Source of the DNA: RGIG426 sp045639905
Lineage (GTDB): Bacteria > Bacillota > Clostridia > Oscillospirales > Acutalibacteraceae
Direction: 5' to 3'
Assembly (NCBI GenBank): GCA_045639905.1
Contig: JAZUDZ010000058.1
Coordinates: 1 to 39,506 of the forward strand
DNA: 39,506 nucleotides
Of the stretch, positions 22,677-31,601 are shown one piece after another (position 1 is the first letter of the stretch; each line of letters opens with the position of its first letter). The notes beneath the pieces are model-generated. The model did not search any database and was not told where the DNA came from. It saw nothing but the letters and a program-made list of their open reading frames with translations. The translations under genes and the position numbers were made by a program.

Positions 22677-24359
22677 TCATTCAAAATAGTATTTAATTTG
22701 ATCGTTCACCCAGCCACGGAAACGCAGGAACGCTTCGGGGCTGTGCGGATAATCCTTAAAGGTCAGCACACCGTGCTCGGTGAAGTTATCCATCTTCGTG
22801 GTGATGGCGCCTTTGGCCATAACGGTCTCCAAAAGCTGCAGGGCACGAATGTCCTGAAGTCCCTCAAAGAACACCTGCTCACGAATGGAGGTCAGCGGTT
22901 TGCCATCCGGACCCGGATACACGGAGAATCCGTCACCGGACTGGAATGCACAATAGGCATCTGTTACTTCATACGGATTGATGCAGTCCAGTGAGAACTG
23001 GGAATGCCAGAAATTGTAACCCCAATGGAGGAAGCCCTTTACATTGTATTTGTAGAGCTGGCAACCAAGGATACGGTTACGATACGAAGGCATGGCAATG
23101 AAGCGGTTGGATACACGCTGTGCCTGGTCGCAGCAATAATAGGTCCACAAAGGAGAAACACCTTTCTTCATAAAGTCAAGCACTTTATAAGTGGACGGAA
23201 TCGGCTGACGGATAAGACCTCTCTCATAGAACTGAAACTCCGAAAGAGCGTCAATCACATGGCACTTTTTGAGGAGCTCACGAACAACGGCAGAGGCGGC
23301 TGCATATTTTTCAACGTGTTCCGCGTGGGGTTCGTCGGAAAGATGGAAGTATGTGTTATCCATCCAGTTGTGCTCACGAAGCCACGGGAGAAGAGCACGT
23401 AAGAACTGCTTTAAGAAGTTTTGATACTCATCGGATGTGGAATCGGTTTCCCAGCCGAAAATCTGGGTTTCTTTTCCATCCACAGTGGCAATCACTTTCG
23501 GCGCGTGAGCTGCACCCCACTGTGTAAACAGGTGAGACATTTCAAAATTCGGAATACCGGAATCCACGGCAAGTTGAATATACCGTTCCAGTTTATCAAA
23601 ACCGAAGCTGTACTTGGTTCCGTTCTTTTCCACGTCCACAAGCTGTATGGTCATGCGCTGTCCTCCAACCAGAGTGTCCAGCGGAGGCGTGAAGATCGGT
23701 GTCAGCACCATGGAAATACCGTTGTGAGCGGCATGGCGCATATATTTGCCGAGGATTCTCCAGTGCTGCTCACTCCATGCGGGGCAACGATAATACTCGC
23801 AAAGGCAGTCATTATGAAGCCACTGTGTGAACAGGAGTTTCTGCGGCGGCAAGGTTGCCGGAAGAACTTCCAATTTAAAGACGTCCTCGCTCATTACCTG
23901 TCCGTCATTATCCGGATTCGGTTTGCCGGTCTCATCCTTAATCATACGCAGTTTGATGGAATAGGTTCCGGCTTTCAAGTCCTCCGGAATATCCACACGA
24001 ATCCAAATGGAACGCCACTGCCAGGGCATCAAAATGAAGTTCTGTCTGAGGGGTTCCAAACAGTCCGGGAACAGGCCGGGCTTGGTGCGAAGATAGTCGT
24101 CATCCATTTCATAAGGATACGCAGGCACCTCGCAGGGAACGTTGCGAACATTATAAATCTGAATGTATTTTTTCAGCGGAGAATCCAGTTCAAAACGGAA
24201 GCGCTGTGTGCCGCATTCGCCTTCAAAATCACGGCAAAATGCAAGCTGAAAATTAAAACGCTCTCCGCGGAGAACGGCACCGGTGCGGTGCTGCTCGGCT
24301 CTGGGTTCTTCGTCAATAAAGACTTTCTCAAGAGAACTGAGTAACTTGGTCGTAAACAT
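22677..24359 (-). CDS. DUF4091/GH123-like glycoside hydrolase, cytoplasmic
   Basis: The 560-residue protein has no signal peptide and no dockerin. The N-terminal part (about 1-165) is a beta-sandwich ending KLEVLPATLPPQ, followed by a TIM-barrel-like domain with FTQWLHNDCLCEYY, WGAAHAPKVIA and NTYFHLSDEPH. The adjacent Asp342-Glu343 fits the Asp-Glu pair of GH123 beta-N-acetylgalactosaminidases, which use substrate assistance. The C-terminal region has RIL-Q-Y-KGFLHWGYNFW and ends with an REQVFFEGLQDIRAL motif, typical of DUF4091. AGGAGG precedes the ATG. It lies 18 nt behind the dockerin gene at 24378 and probably shares its transcript. The exact sugar is inferred, not shown. Confidence 0.85.
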   Translation of the reverse strand: MFTTKLLSSLEKVFIDEEPRAEQHRTGAVLRGERFNFQLAFCRDFEGECGTQRFRFELDSPLKKYIQIYNVRNVPCEVPAYPYEMDDDYLRTKPGLFPDCLEPLRQNFILMPWQWRSIWIRVDIPEDLKAGTYSIKLRMIKDETGKPNPDNDGQVMSEDVFKLEVLPATLPPQKLLFTQWLHNDCLCEYYRCPAWSEQHWRILGKYMRHAAHNGISMVLTPIFTPPLDTLVGGQRMTIQLVDVEKNGTKYSFGFDKLERYIQLAVDSGIPNFEMSHLFTQWGAAHAPKVIATVDGKETQIFGWETDSTSDEYQNFLKQFLRALLPWLREHNWMDNTYFHLSDEPHAEHVEKYAAASAVVRELLKKCHVIDALSEFQFYERGLIRQPIPSTYKVLDFMKKGVSPLWTYYCCDQAQRVSNRFIAMPSYRNRILGCQLYKYNVKGFLHWGYNFWHSQFSLDCINPYEVTDAYCAFQSGDGFSVYPGPDGKPLTSIREQVFFEGLQDIRALQLLETVMAKGAITTKMDNFTEHGVLTFKDYPHSPEAFLRFRGWVNDQIKYYFE

Positions 24360-24377
24360 GCTAGAGTTCCTCCTAAA

Positions 24378-26111
24378 TCAAGTGTCTCGTAATTCAAACC
24401 AAACACGGGTATGGTGAATCACATATCCGTAGCCGGCCGGGAAATCAGACGCCTTCAGTCGGCTGTCGAATTCCTCTAAAACGTTGTATGCGGTTTGGGC
24501 CGACTTCTTGCTGAAGTCAACACCGTTTCCTTCGCCTGAATCTCCAAGCTCAATACCGAACAGGATTCGGCAATTGGCTACTTTCGCAATAGACCGGCAA
24601 TATTCGGTACTTCTTTCCAGTGCATCCGCGCTGGTACGATAAGACATCATACACATCGTATTACAGTTATGTGCCACAATCGTATAGAAGTCCGCTTTCG
24701 TTCCGGAATACTCGTGAATCGGAGATCCGGTATAATTGACTTGAATGCCGGATGTATAGTTGACACTCAGGTCAAGTTCCACATAAACCCCTTGCTGTAT
24801 AGCCGGGACGACTTCGGGGAGCAAGAAGTTGTCAACATATTTTTGTGCATTGGCGGCACTGACTTTATGTTCAACATCACAGTGAATACCATACAGCCAA
24901 TCGCTGGGATATTCCTGCTTATATAACAAGTAGTCATGGACAACGTGGTCCGTAAAATAGGTGTTATCCACCTCTTGGGACTTCGGATCATCGTACAAAA
25001 CCGAGCAACGAATACCACGGCGCATAGCCGACTCAATAAACTCGTGGGTTTCCTGACGATAGTTGGCGGTTCCCATCAACGCGTAACAGTAATAATAGAT
25101 TTCCGTAATACCGTTATATTTACAGAAGTCCAAATACTTTTCACGGGTTTCGATTCTAACGCCGTCTGCGTAGAACCACCACCAGGTACCGAGCGTTTTC
25201 GTGGTTCCATTGATTCCCGGAATGTTCAACTGCGGACGACTGGAAAAGTCAATCGGCTCATGATGCGTCGACTGTGTTGGAACACGGGAGTACGTCGGAT
25301 ATGTAACCCCTGTTGTTTCACCGGGTTCTGTTTTCTTGGTCGTTCCGGAAGGCTGCGTTGTTTTGGAAGACGAAACGGTTGTGGATGTTGTCTTTACGGT
25401 TGTAGTCGTAACGACGGTTCCACCCAGGTTCTTTATCGTGGCGGGATTAAAATCCGGATTCTGGATGGTTCCCGTCAGCGTCTTGTTTTTATCCACCAGC
25501 ACCTCATAGGTGTAAGTTACTTCCGAGCTTTGCTCCACCGGTTCCCCGATAGAAGGATCTCCGACAAGCGATGCGCCCGGGAGACTGATGTAGGAAACCA
25601 GCTCGTCTTTGGATTTTTCAGAAGCCTTATATACGTTCATCGAAACCGTAAACTTGGCAAGGGTTCCGACAATATAATCCCAGGACTCCTGAATGGTATG
25701 CTCTTCATAGCGGGGACTTTCTTCCGTTATGCTAAGTTTCAGCGTAGCTGTTTGCTCCGCGGGTTTTTGTGTGGTCGTCGGGGTGTTGTTTTCGGTGGTT
25801 GTGCTGCCGGTGCTCGTTGTTCCGATTGACGGAAGCGGTTCCATATGGGCAAGGTACTTGCGAAGCAGCAAAACATCTTTCATGTCAACACTGACATCCT
25901 GGTTGCAGTCCGCAGCCATAATATCAATGTTATACTCTTCCACCATACCGGAAATATATTTCCGAATCTGGAGAACATCCTTCATGTTCACTTCATCGTC
26001 ACCGTTTGCATCGCCGTTCACGGTTTTGCCGCTGACGAGCGAACAGCAGGAGAAGCACATCGTTGCCATAATGGTCAACACCATTAAAATTGATAAAACT
26101 CTATTTCTCAT
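24378..26111 (-). CDS. dockerin enzyme-like protein, barrel paralog A
   Basis: The ATG at 26111 gives 577 residues. There is a signal peptide (1-28), an N-terminal dockerin (33-90; loops NGDANGDDEVNMKDVL and ADCNQDVSVDMKDVL), an extra domain of about 105 residues found only in this paralog (about 122-228), a Thr-rich linker (230-285) and the shared barrel-like domain (305-577). The domain has LGTWWWFY, GITEIYYYCY, GIRCSVLYDD, YGIHCDVEH (Asp412, Glu414), YVELDL and FGIELG (Glu521). It reads Tyr-Arg-Thr where the others have Tyr-Arg-Asp. The fold resembles a TIM-barrel hydrolase, but I cannot name a family. It starts its own transcript and is followed by the DUF4091 gene. Confidence 0.85.
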   Translation of the reverse strand: MRNRVLSILMVLTIMATMCFSCCSLVSGKTVNGDANGDDEVNMKDVLQIRKYISGMVEEYNIDIMAADCNQDVSVDMKDVLLLRKYLAHMEPLPSIGTTSTGSTTTENNTPTTTQKPAEQTATLKLSITEESPRYEEHTIQESWDYIVGTLAKFTVSMNVYKASEKSKDELVSYISLPGASLVGDPSIGEPVEQSSEVTYTYEVLVDKNKTLTGTIQNPDFNPATIKNLGGTVVTTTTVKTTSTTVSSSKTTQPSGTTKKTEPGETTGVTYPTYSRVPTQSTHHEPIDFSSRPQLNIPGINGTTKTLGTWWWFYADGVRIETREKYLDFCKYNGITEIYYYCYALMGTANYRQETHEFIESAMRRGIRCSVLYDDPKSQEVDNTYFTDHVVHDYLLYKQEYPSDWLYGIHCDVEHKVSAANAQKYVDNFLLPEVVPAIQQGVYVELDLSVNYTSGIQVNYTGSPIHEYSGTKADFYTIVAHNCNTMCMMSYRTSADALERSTEYCRSIAKVANCRILFGIELGDSGEGNGVDFSKKSAQTAYNVLEEFDSRLKASDFPAGYGYVIHHTRVWFELRDT

Positions 26112-26155
26112 AGGGATATCCTTTTCCTTTTTTCTCTTGTCGCACAAGTGTATTT

Positions 26156-26184
26156 ATTATACCTTCAAACGGCCTAAAAATCAA
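26156..26184 (-). promoter_or_regulatory. promoter of the 26111-22677 unit
   Basis: TTGATT (26179-26184) and TATAAT (26156-26161) are 17 nt apart on the minus strand. They lie downstream of a terminator (26213-26262), so the last two genes of the cluster form a separate transcript. Confidence 0.75.
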
Positions 26185-26212
26185 TATTGGAACACCATTT
26201 TGTCGTCAAAAA

Positions 26213-26262
26213 CAAAAAAAGAGAGAGTTGTTCCGAAGAACAAGCTCTCCCTCTTTGTCAGC
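26213..26262 (-). terminator. terminator after barrel paralog B
   Basis: On the minus strand a GAG-C-TTGTTC arm pairs with GAACAACTC around TTCG, with further GAG/CTC pairs, followed by seven T. It overlaps the end of the gene at 26258. Confidence 0.75.
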
Positions 26263-27544
26263 TGGTTTCGACGGATTCATCCGGTTCATCGGTCGCACGC
26301 AGGTTGTACCAAGCCTTGACATAATGGATGGCCAGCCCGTATTTTACGACCGGTGGGTCGCGGTCAAGCAGTGTCAGCAACTTAGACAGTTGCAAATACA
26401 TAAATTCTTGTGACTCCTCATAGAACTCCGTCTGTGGCCCGTCGCCGGCGTTGCCGGTTTCCACACCGTACACGATTTTGGTCCCCGCCCGATCGGCAGC
26501 CTTCCGAACCGGGTTGGCAAAAGTCATAATCTTCTTTGCCTCATCGCGATAGGCCATGGCGCAAAGCACATCACAGGAGTTGGCGACACAATCGATAAAA
26601 TCCATCGTGTATGATCCGTCTTCTGCGGACACCGGATTTTTCGCTTCTCTGTACATGTCCGTAATAGGTCCTGTATAGGTCAATCCCCTACCGAAACCAT
26701 TCCAGTTACAGCCCATATCTAATTCGACAATCAATCCGCTTTTTCGCGCCTCCACAACCTGCGGGAGCAGATTGGAAACATAATTCTGTGTCCAGGCTCT
26801 CCAGGTGTCATTGTTGACACGGTCTTTTGCGGTTGGCTCGATATCGATATGGATTCCGTACACATTATCGTCCGGATACTCTTTTAAATACTGCAAAACA
26901 AGCTTCGTACAATTGGAAAGGGTCGGATTGATAACATTCTGATTGTCAAAAAGAACCGAAACTCCCATACCTCTCCGATTTGCCGCCTGAACAAATTCGT
27001 GAACGGCCGCACGTTCGGTCTCCGTTCCCAAATGACTCATGCAATAGAAATAGATCTCCGTCACTTCATTCTTTTCAAGAAAATCCAAATAGGTATCACG
27101 TCCGTTGGCCGGTGTGGACATATAATAGGTCCACCACCAAACCCCCATCGTAATTCCTTCGCTCTTAACAAAGTTTATGCGGGGATCTTCGTGACTGATA
27201 TCATATTTAGCCGGAATGGTCGTAGTCGTTGCTTTTGTCGTTGTCGGTTTAGAGGCAATGGTCCCCATATGCGCCAAATATTTACGAATAACCAGAACAT
27301 CCTTCATATCAATGCTGCCATCCTGATTACAATCGGCATAAGCAAAATAAATCTCATTCTGGCTAATCATTTTACCGAGATATTTACGGAGAAGCAAAAC
27401 GTCTTTCATATCAATTTGCTTATCGGAATTCACATCACCGAGAGCCACACTTTCCGCAAGCCCCTGATAGGAGCATAGCGACCCAATCAAAAGCATGCTG
27501 CAAAACAAAGCTATTAAACTGATAACAGAAATAAATTGTTTCAT
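26258..27544 (-). CDS. dockerin enzyme-like protein, barrel paralog B
   Basis: The ATG at 27544 after AAAGGGAG gives 428 residues. There is a signal peptide (1-31), an N-terminal dockerin (36-93), a short Thr linker (100-112) and the shared barrel-like domain (about 128-420). Candidate catalytic residues are Asp234 and Glu236 in GIHIDIEP, Glu274 and Asp276 in VELDMGCNW, Tyr332-Arg333-Asp334 and Glu362 in VYGVETG. All sit at the expected ends of strands, and the D-x-E-P on a middle strand recalls retaining hydrolases of clan GH-A or GH18-like barrels. The domain is closest to paralog C. No known family name can be given. Confidence 0.85.
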   Translation of the reverse strand: MKQFISVISLIALFCSMLLIGSLCSYQGLAESVALGDVNSDKQIDMKDVLLLRKYLGKMISQNEIYFAYADCNQDGSIDMKDVLVIRKYLAHMGTIASKPTTTKATTTTIPAKYDISHEDPRINFVKSEGITMGVWWWTYYMSTPANGRDTYLDFLEKNEVTEIYFYCMSHLGTETERAAVHEFVQAANRRGMGVSVLFDNQNVINPTLSNCTKLVLQYLKEYPDDNVYGIHIDIEPTAKDRVNNDTWRAWTQNYVSNLLPQVVEARKSGLIVELDMGCNWNGFGRGLTYTGPITDMYREAKNPVSAEDGSYTMDFIDCVANSCDVLCAMAYRDEAKKIMTFANPVRKAADRAGTKIVYGVETGNAGDGPQTEFYEESQEFMYLQLSKLLTLLDRDPPVVKYGLAIHYVKAWYNLRATDEPDESVETS

Positions 27545-27599
27545 ATAAACACTCCCTTTTTGCGTCAAGAAGCGAGGTCAGTGACCTCGCTTCTGAAAC

Positions 27600-29003
27600 T
27601 CAAACCTCGGTTGTGGTAGTGGTTTCCGGAACCTTTTGCTCTCGCAAATTCTTCCAGGAAACGGCGTGGTGAATGGCAAGGCCCAAGCTTCCTTTCGGCG
27701 GATTGCGGTCAAGGTATGCCAGTAAGCGTGAAAGCTCGGTATACAGTTCCTCTTTAGATTCCTCAAAGAAGCTTACCTTATCGCCTTCTCCGGCATCCAT
27801 CGTCTCAACACCGTACACGATTGGCGTCTCAGCACGATCTGCCGCCTTACGCAAGCTGTTTGCAAAGGAAACGATTTGCGGAGCGGTATCACGGTAAGAC
27901 ATAGCAACAATTCTGGTGCAGGCATTGGCACAAGCATCATTAAAGTCCATCGTATAATAGCCGTCCTCATCCATTTCCGGATGTCTGTTTTCTTCATAAG
28001 CGGCCGTGATAGGACCTTTGTATTTTAAATCGCGGCCATATCCGCCCCAGTTACATCCAAGATCCAGAGAAACATCAATACCATAGTTCTCCTGAACGGC
28101 AATGACGTCCTGCAGGAAATACGTAACATATTTCGTGCACCAGTTCGTCCAGGTAGCCGAATTGGTCTTGTCTCCTTTTGTGGGCTCTACATCGCAGTTT
28201 ATACCGCCCACCAAATCATCCGGATACTCGTTGTAGTAATTCTTAATTCCGGCAGCGGTATTCAAAAGACTGTTTCCACGCAAAGACTGGTCATCATACA
28301 AAACATCCAAACGAATGCCTCGTTTTGTTGCCTCGGCAGCAAAACTGTGGATTTCCTGGCGTCCGCTGGAAGACATCATACGACCTGCACAACTCAAGTA
28401 CATTTCCGTGACTTGGTTTTTTTCGAACAAATCAAGTAAAAGCGTACGGCTCGGCTCATAGGTACTGCCGAAATTCCAAATCCATGTACCGAGAGTAATT
28501 CCCTCTTTCTTGATAAAATCGATGTGCGGATCGTCATGGGAAATCTCATATTTCGGACTGGATGTCGGATTTACCGTAACACCATGCGTTGTCGAAGTTG
28601 TGGTTTCACCCGGCTTGGTCACGATGGTGGTCGACGGCTCCTCCGCCTTGGTTGTTGTGGTAATATCGGGTTCCTCTTCGGAAACCTCAATCGGAATTAA
28701 TGTTCCGCCCATTCCGGCAATGTATTTGCGGAGGAACAGCACGTCTTTCATATCCACAAAATCATCACCGTTGGCATCGCCCAGCTCCTGTTTAATTTCC
28801 AACATGCCTGCCAAGCTTTTACGCAAAGACAAAACATCCTTTAAATCAATCTCTCCGTTTACATCCACATCTCCGCGATATATGGCGGAAGCCCCATCAA
28901 CGGATTCCGTCTCTGAGGCTCCACATAAAACCATTCCCGAAAATGTGAGAAACAACGAAAAGCATAGGCAAAACGCCAAAAATCTTTTCATATTCCTGCG
29001 CAT
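27600..29003 (-). CDS. dockerin enzyme-like protein, barrel paralog C
   Basis: The ATG at 29003 after AGGAGAAAG gives 467 residues. There is a signal peptide (1-30), a dockerin (43-98; the first loop GDVDVNGEIDLKDVL has Asn at position 5), a longer Thr-rich linker (114-150) and the barrel-like domain (about 165-455) with Asp271 and Glu273 in GINCDVEP, SLDLGCNW (Ser replaces the Glu of the other copies), YRD and Glu400 in VYGVETMDAGEG. The C-terminal tail is Thr-rich (PETTTTTEV). It is separated from paralog D by 15 nt and from B by about 55 nt, so the three form one operon segment. Confidence 0.85.
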   Translation of the reverse strand: MRRNMKRFLAFCLCFSLFLTFSGMVLCGASETESVDGASAIYRGDVDVNGEIDLKDVLSLRKSLAGMLEIKQELGDANGDDFVDMKDVLFLRKYIAGMGGTLIPIEVSEEEPDITTTTKAEEPSTTIVTKPGETTTSTTHGVTVNPTSSPKYEISHDDPHIDFIKKEGITLGTWIWNFGSTYEPSRTLLLDLFEKNQVTEMYLSCAGRMMSSSGRQEIHSFAAEATKRGIRLDVLYDDQSLRGNSLLNTAAGIKNYYNEYPDDLVGGINCDVEPTKGDKTNSATWTNWCTKYVTYFLQDVIAVQENYGIDVSLDLGCNWGGYGRDLKYKGPITAAYEENRHPEMDEDGYYTMDFNDACANACTRIVAMSYRDTAPQIVSFANSLRKAADRAETPIVYGVETMDAGEGDKVSFFEESKEELYTELSRLLAYLDRNPPKGSLGLAIHHAVSWKNLREQKVPETTTTTEV

Positions 29004-29018
29004 AATTCTTTCTCCTGA

Positions 29019-30254
29019 TTATTCAAAATCTCCCGAATAGTTATCTCTTAAATTAATCCAAGACGCCATGGAATGCACGGCAAAACCAATCGGACAAGTA
29101 ACTTTATCTTTAACACGTCTGCTGTTCAATTTTTCGATAACTTGAAGCAGGACGTTATAAGCACTATAGGTTGACTCTTCTGAGAAGTCCGCATGGACAT
29201 TTCCGTCAGCCGACGGTGCCTCGCCGGAGACACCAAGCTCAATACCCATAACGACTTTGCAGTTATACTGAGAGCCGGCCAAAATCTTGTTATAAGCCAA
29301 ACTCCACAAGGCTTCCATCGTATCACGATAGGACATCAGGCACATACAATCGCAATTGTTTGCGATAATGTTATACACACCGGTGATGCCGTTCAAAGAC
29401 ATATTGTCATAAGCGGAGCCTTCCCATCCGCAAGGCAAGTCAAGTTCGACCTTGATGCCTTCGGCTCTGGCTTTGGCGACCTTCTCGCCGATAAACTTGC
29501 TGATGTATGTGCTGACTAAGGTTGCACCTTTCGGTTCGATGTCGCAGTGAATGGCGTACAAATCATCATCCGGATACTCCTGACGATAGGTCTTGTAGCC
29601 ATCGATTACTTTGTTCCAGGTAACACCTTCGCCGAGAGCATCTGTCTTATCGTCAAACAAAGCAGCCACACGCATGCCGTATTTGGCAGCTGTCTGGACG
29701 AAGGTATGTAAGGTGGCACGAGATGTAGTACCACCGTACAAGTCCGGATAGCACTCGTAATAAATCTCCGTGCACTGGTTCTCTTGCAAGAACTTCATAT
29801 GGTCTTCATTAAGACCTCTGTACCACCACCAAACACCTAAGGTGTACGGGCTTCCCGTGATAAAGTTGATACGCGGATGATTGATATCAATCGGTCCGGA
29901 CGGAACATTGCCGCCTTTGGTCGTGGTCGTTACAGGAACTTTTGTTGTTGTGGTCTTTTCCGTCGGAAGATCACCCATGTGTGCTAAATATCTACGAAGC
30001 ATCAGGACATCTTTCATATCAATGCTGGCATCCTGATTACAATCGGCAGCAAGTAAGTCAAGGTTATATTCCTCAACCATACCGGCCAAGTATTTACGAA
30101 TAATCAAGACATCCTTCATATCAATGGTGTCATCCATATTTGCATCACCGATAGACGTCTTTGCGGAGACCTTAAGCGGCGATACAACCGAGAAGGTCAT
30201 TGTCATGGCAGCCATCATGGCCATAACCAATACAATAGCCAAAAACTTTTTCAT
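29019..30254 (-). CDS. dockerin enzyme-like protein, barrel paralog D
   Basis: The product has 411 residues. There is a signal peptide (1-31), a dockerin (36-93; GDANMDDTIDMKDVL and ADCNQDASIDMKDVL), a Thr linker (98-113) and the barrel-like domain (about 135-405). Key positions are Asp238 and Glu240 in AIHCDIEP, Glu270 and Asp272 in VELDLPCGW, Tyr309-Arg310-Asp311 and Glu339 in MGIELG. It is closest to paralog A in this domain. Its 5' region holds three strong hairpins (30295-30437) and AAAGGAGCG before the ATG. Enzyme class unknown; polysaccharide cleavage is inferred from the dockerin and the barrel-like motifs. Confidence 0.85.
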   Translation of the reverse strand: MKKFLAIVLVMAMMAAMTMTFSVVSPLKVSAKTSIGDANMDDTIDMKDVLIIRKYLAGMVEEYNLDLLAADCNQDASIDMKDVLMLRRYLAHMGDLPTEKTTTTKVPVTTTTKGGNVPSGPIDINHPRINFITGSPYTLGVWWWYRGLNEDHMKFLQENQCTEIYYECYPDLYGGTTSRATLHTFVQTAAKYGMRVAALFDDKTDALGEGVTWNKVIDGYKTYRQEYPDDDLYAIHCDIEPKGATLVSTYISKFIGEKVAKARAEGIKVELDLPCGWEGSAYDNMSLNGITGVYNIIANNCDCMCLMSYRDTMEALWSLAYNKILAGSQYNCKVVMGIELGVSGEAPSADGNVHADFSEESTYSAYNVLLQVIEKLNSRRVKDKVTCPIGFAVHSMASWINLRDNYSGDFE

Positions 30255-30294
30255 TTTTTTAACGCTCCTTTAGCATTTTTGTTCCTTTCAGAAC

Positions 30295-30437
30295 ATACGA
30301 ATAAGCAAATACGCTTTGCTTATTCGTATATGCTGAAACATACAAGAAGAGGAAGAAGTAGCAGGTCTTCCTCCTCATTGTATTTCTCCGTTACATTACC
30401 GGAAGTCCGGTGGGAGGGAAATCCCTCCCACGGACTT
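30295..30437 (-). other. three intercistronic hairpins in the dockerin operon
   Basis: Stem 1 is a perfect 15-bp hairpin (30295-30309 with 30315-30329). Stem 2 is GAGGAAGA/TCTTCCTC (30349-30373). Stem 3 has 15 bp with one bulged G (30403-30418 with 30423-30437). None has a proper T-tract on the minus strand. They fill the 210-nt gap between the gene at 30465 and paralog D. Confidence 0.85.
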
Positions 30438-30464
30438 ATGAACAAATAAATTGCTTACGCCAAA

Positions 30465-31451
30465 TTATTTGATGTTAGCAATGCTTTTGCGGAGAGCCAA
30501 AACGTCTTTCAGGTTGACTTCGCCGTCGTCGTTGAAGTCAGCAGAAGCGGCAACATAGCCAGTCGGATTCATGCCGGCAATAGCTTTACGGATGATCAAA
30601 ACGTCTTTCAGGTTGATTTCGCCATCAGCATTGGCATCACCCATGGTGCCCGGCTCGTCCTGGGACGGCTGCGGATCGTCTTTGGACGGCTGCGGATCGT
30701 CTTTGGACGGAGTTACCGGAGGAGGAGTGGTGCCGGTATAAGCATCATTGATGTCGGAATTGGCAATCGGAACCATGGTGTCCTGATAGCAGAGAAGAGC
30801 ATCAGTGACCGGAGTCCAAGCGCCGTACCACTCGAGGGTGATATCATCATAGTAGATGGCTTTGCCCGGCATGCCGGCGCCGAGGGTGCCGTCATCGAGA
30901 AGAGCAATAAGGCCGTTGCCGGTACCGGCAACAGGGGTAACTTCGTAGTTGGCCAAAGAGAACTCACCGGTTTTGAAGGAACCGACACCCGGGACAAATG
31001 TACCGGTCTCGTTGGCGAAATAGTTTTCGCCTTCATCAGCGGTAAGCATCATGGCATACATGTACAAACCGTACTCGGAGTTACCGGTTACGAGTTCGTC
31101 ATCACAACCAACACTGACGGTGAAGTAGAGTTCACCACCGGCCGGGATTTCGCCCTGAACAGCCAAAGCGCCGCCAAGAGCGGTAGGAACGATATACGGA
31201 TGAACACCGTTGGATTTGTAAGTGGTGGAATCCATGATGTATTTGAGAGCATGGTTACCGGAACCGGCCGGCCACTCAACAACTTCACCGACGAGTTCGC
31301 CGTTTGCTTTCATGACAGTACCTGCATTCTCTTCTTCGAAATCGATTTTGTAGATGAGGGTAACGTCTTCAGCAGCGCTGGTAAAGGTAGCAACACTCAT
31401 CAAAGAGATTGCAAAAGCGAGGATCATGATAACAGATAAAGCTTTTTTCAT
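30465..31451 (-). CDS. dockerin protein with one jelly-roll-like module
   Basis: The ATG at 31451 after AAGGAG gives 328 residues. There is a signal peptide (1-27, ending FTSAAE), one module of about 200 residues closely related to those of the gene at 1-1170 (with FEEENAGTVM, EWPAGSGNHALKYIMD and a YYDDITLEWYG end strand), a linker of repeated PSKDDPQ units and a C-terminal dockerin (about 268-328; GDANADGEINLKDVL and ADFNDDGEVNLKDVL). No catalytic residues are apparent, so a carbohydrate-binding or structural role is likely. It is the second gene of the operon that starts at 33197. An ORF extension upstream of the ATG has no ribosome site. Confidence 0.88.
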   Translation of the reverse strand: MKKALSVIMILAFAISLMSVATFTSAAEDVTLIYKIDFEEENAGTVMKANGELVGEVVEWPAGSGNHALKYIMDSTTYKSNGVHPYIVPTALGGALAVQGEIPAGGELYFTVSVGCDDELVTGNSEYGLYMYAMMLTADEGENYFANETGTFVPGVGSFKTGEFSLANYEVTPVAGTGNGLIALLDDGTLGAGMPGKAIYYDDITLEWYGAWTPVTDALLCYQDTMVPIANSDINDAYTGTTPPPVTPSKDDPQPSKDDPQPSQDEPGTMGDANADGEINLKDVLIIRKAIAGMNPTGYVAASADFNDDGEVNLKDVLALRKSIANIK

Positions 31452-31601
31452 GATTGTTTTCTCCTTTTTTTGGAATGATTTTTTATGTTGGGGTTTCCCC
31501 TTCCTGCCTGCTACAAGAAGGGAAAACATTAACATACAAACGTATTTTCGTCATGCTTAATCCACCTTAAGTGGGAGCATTCAATTATCAACCGGATTAA
31601 C

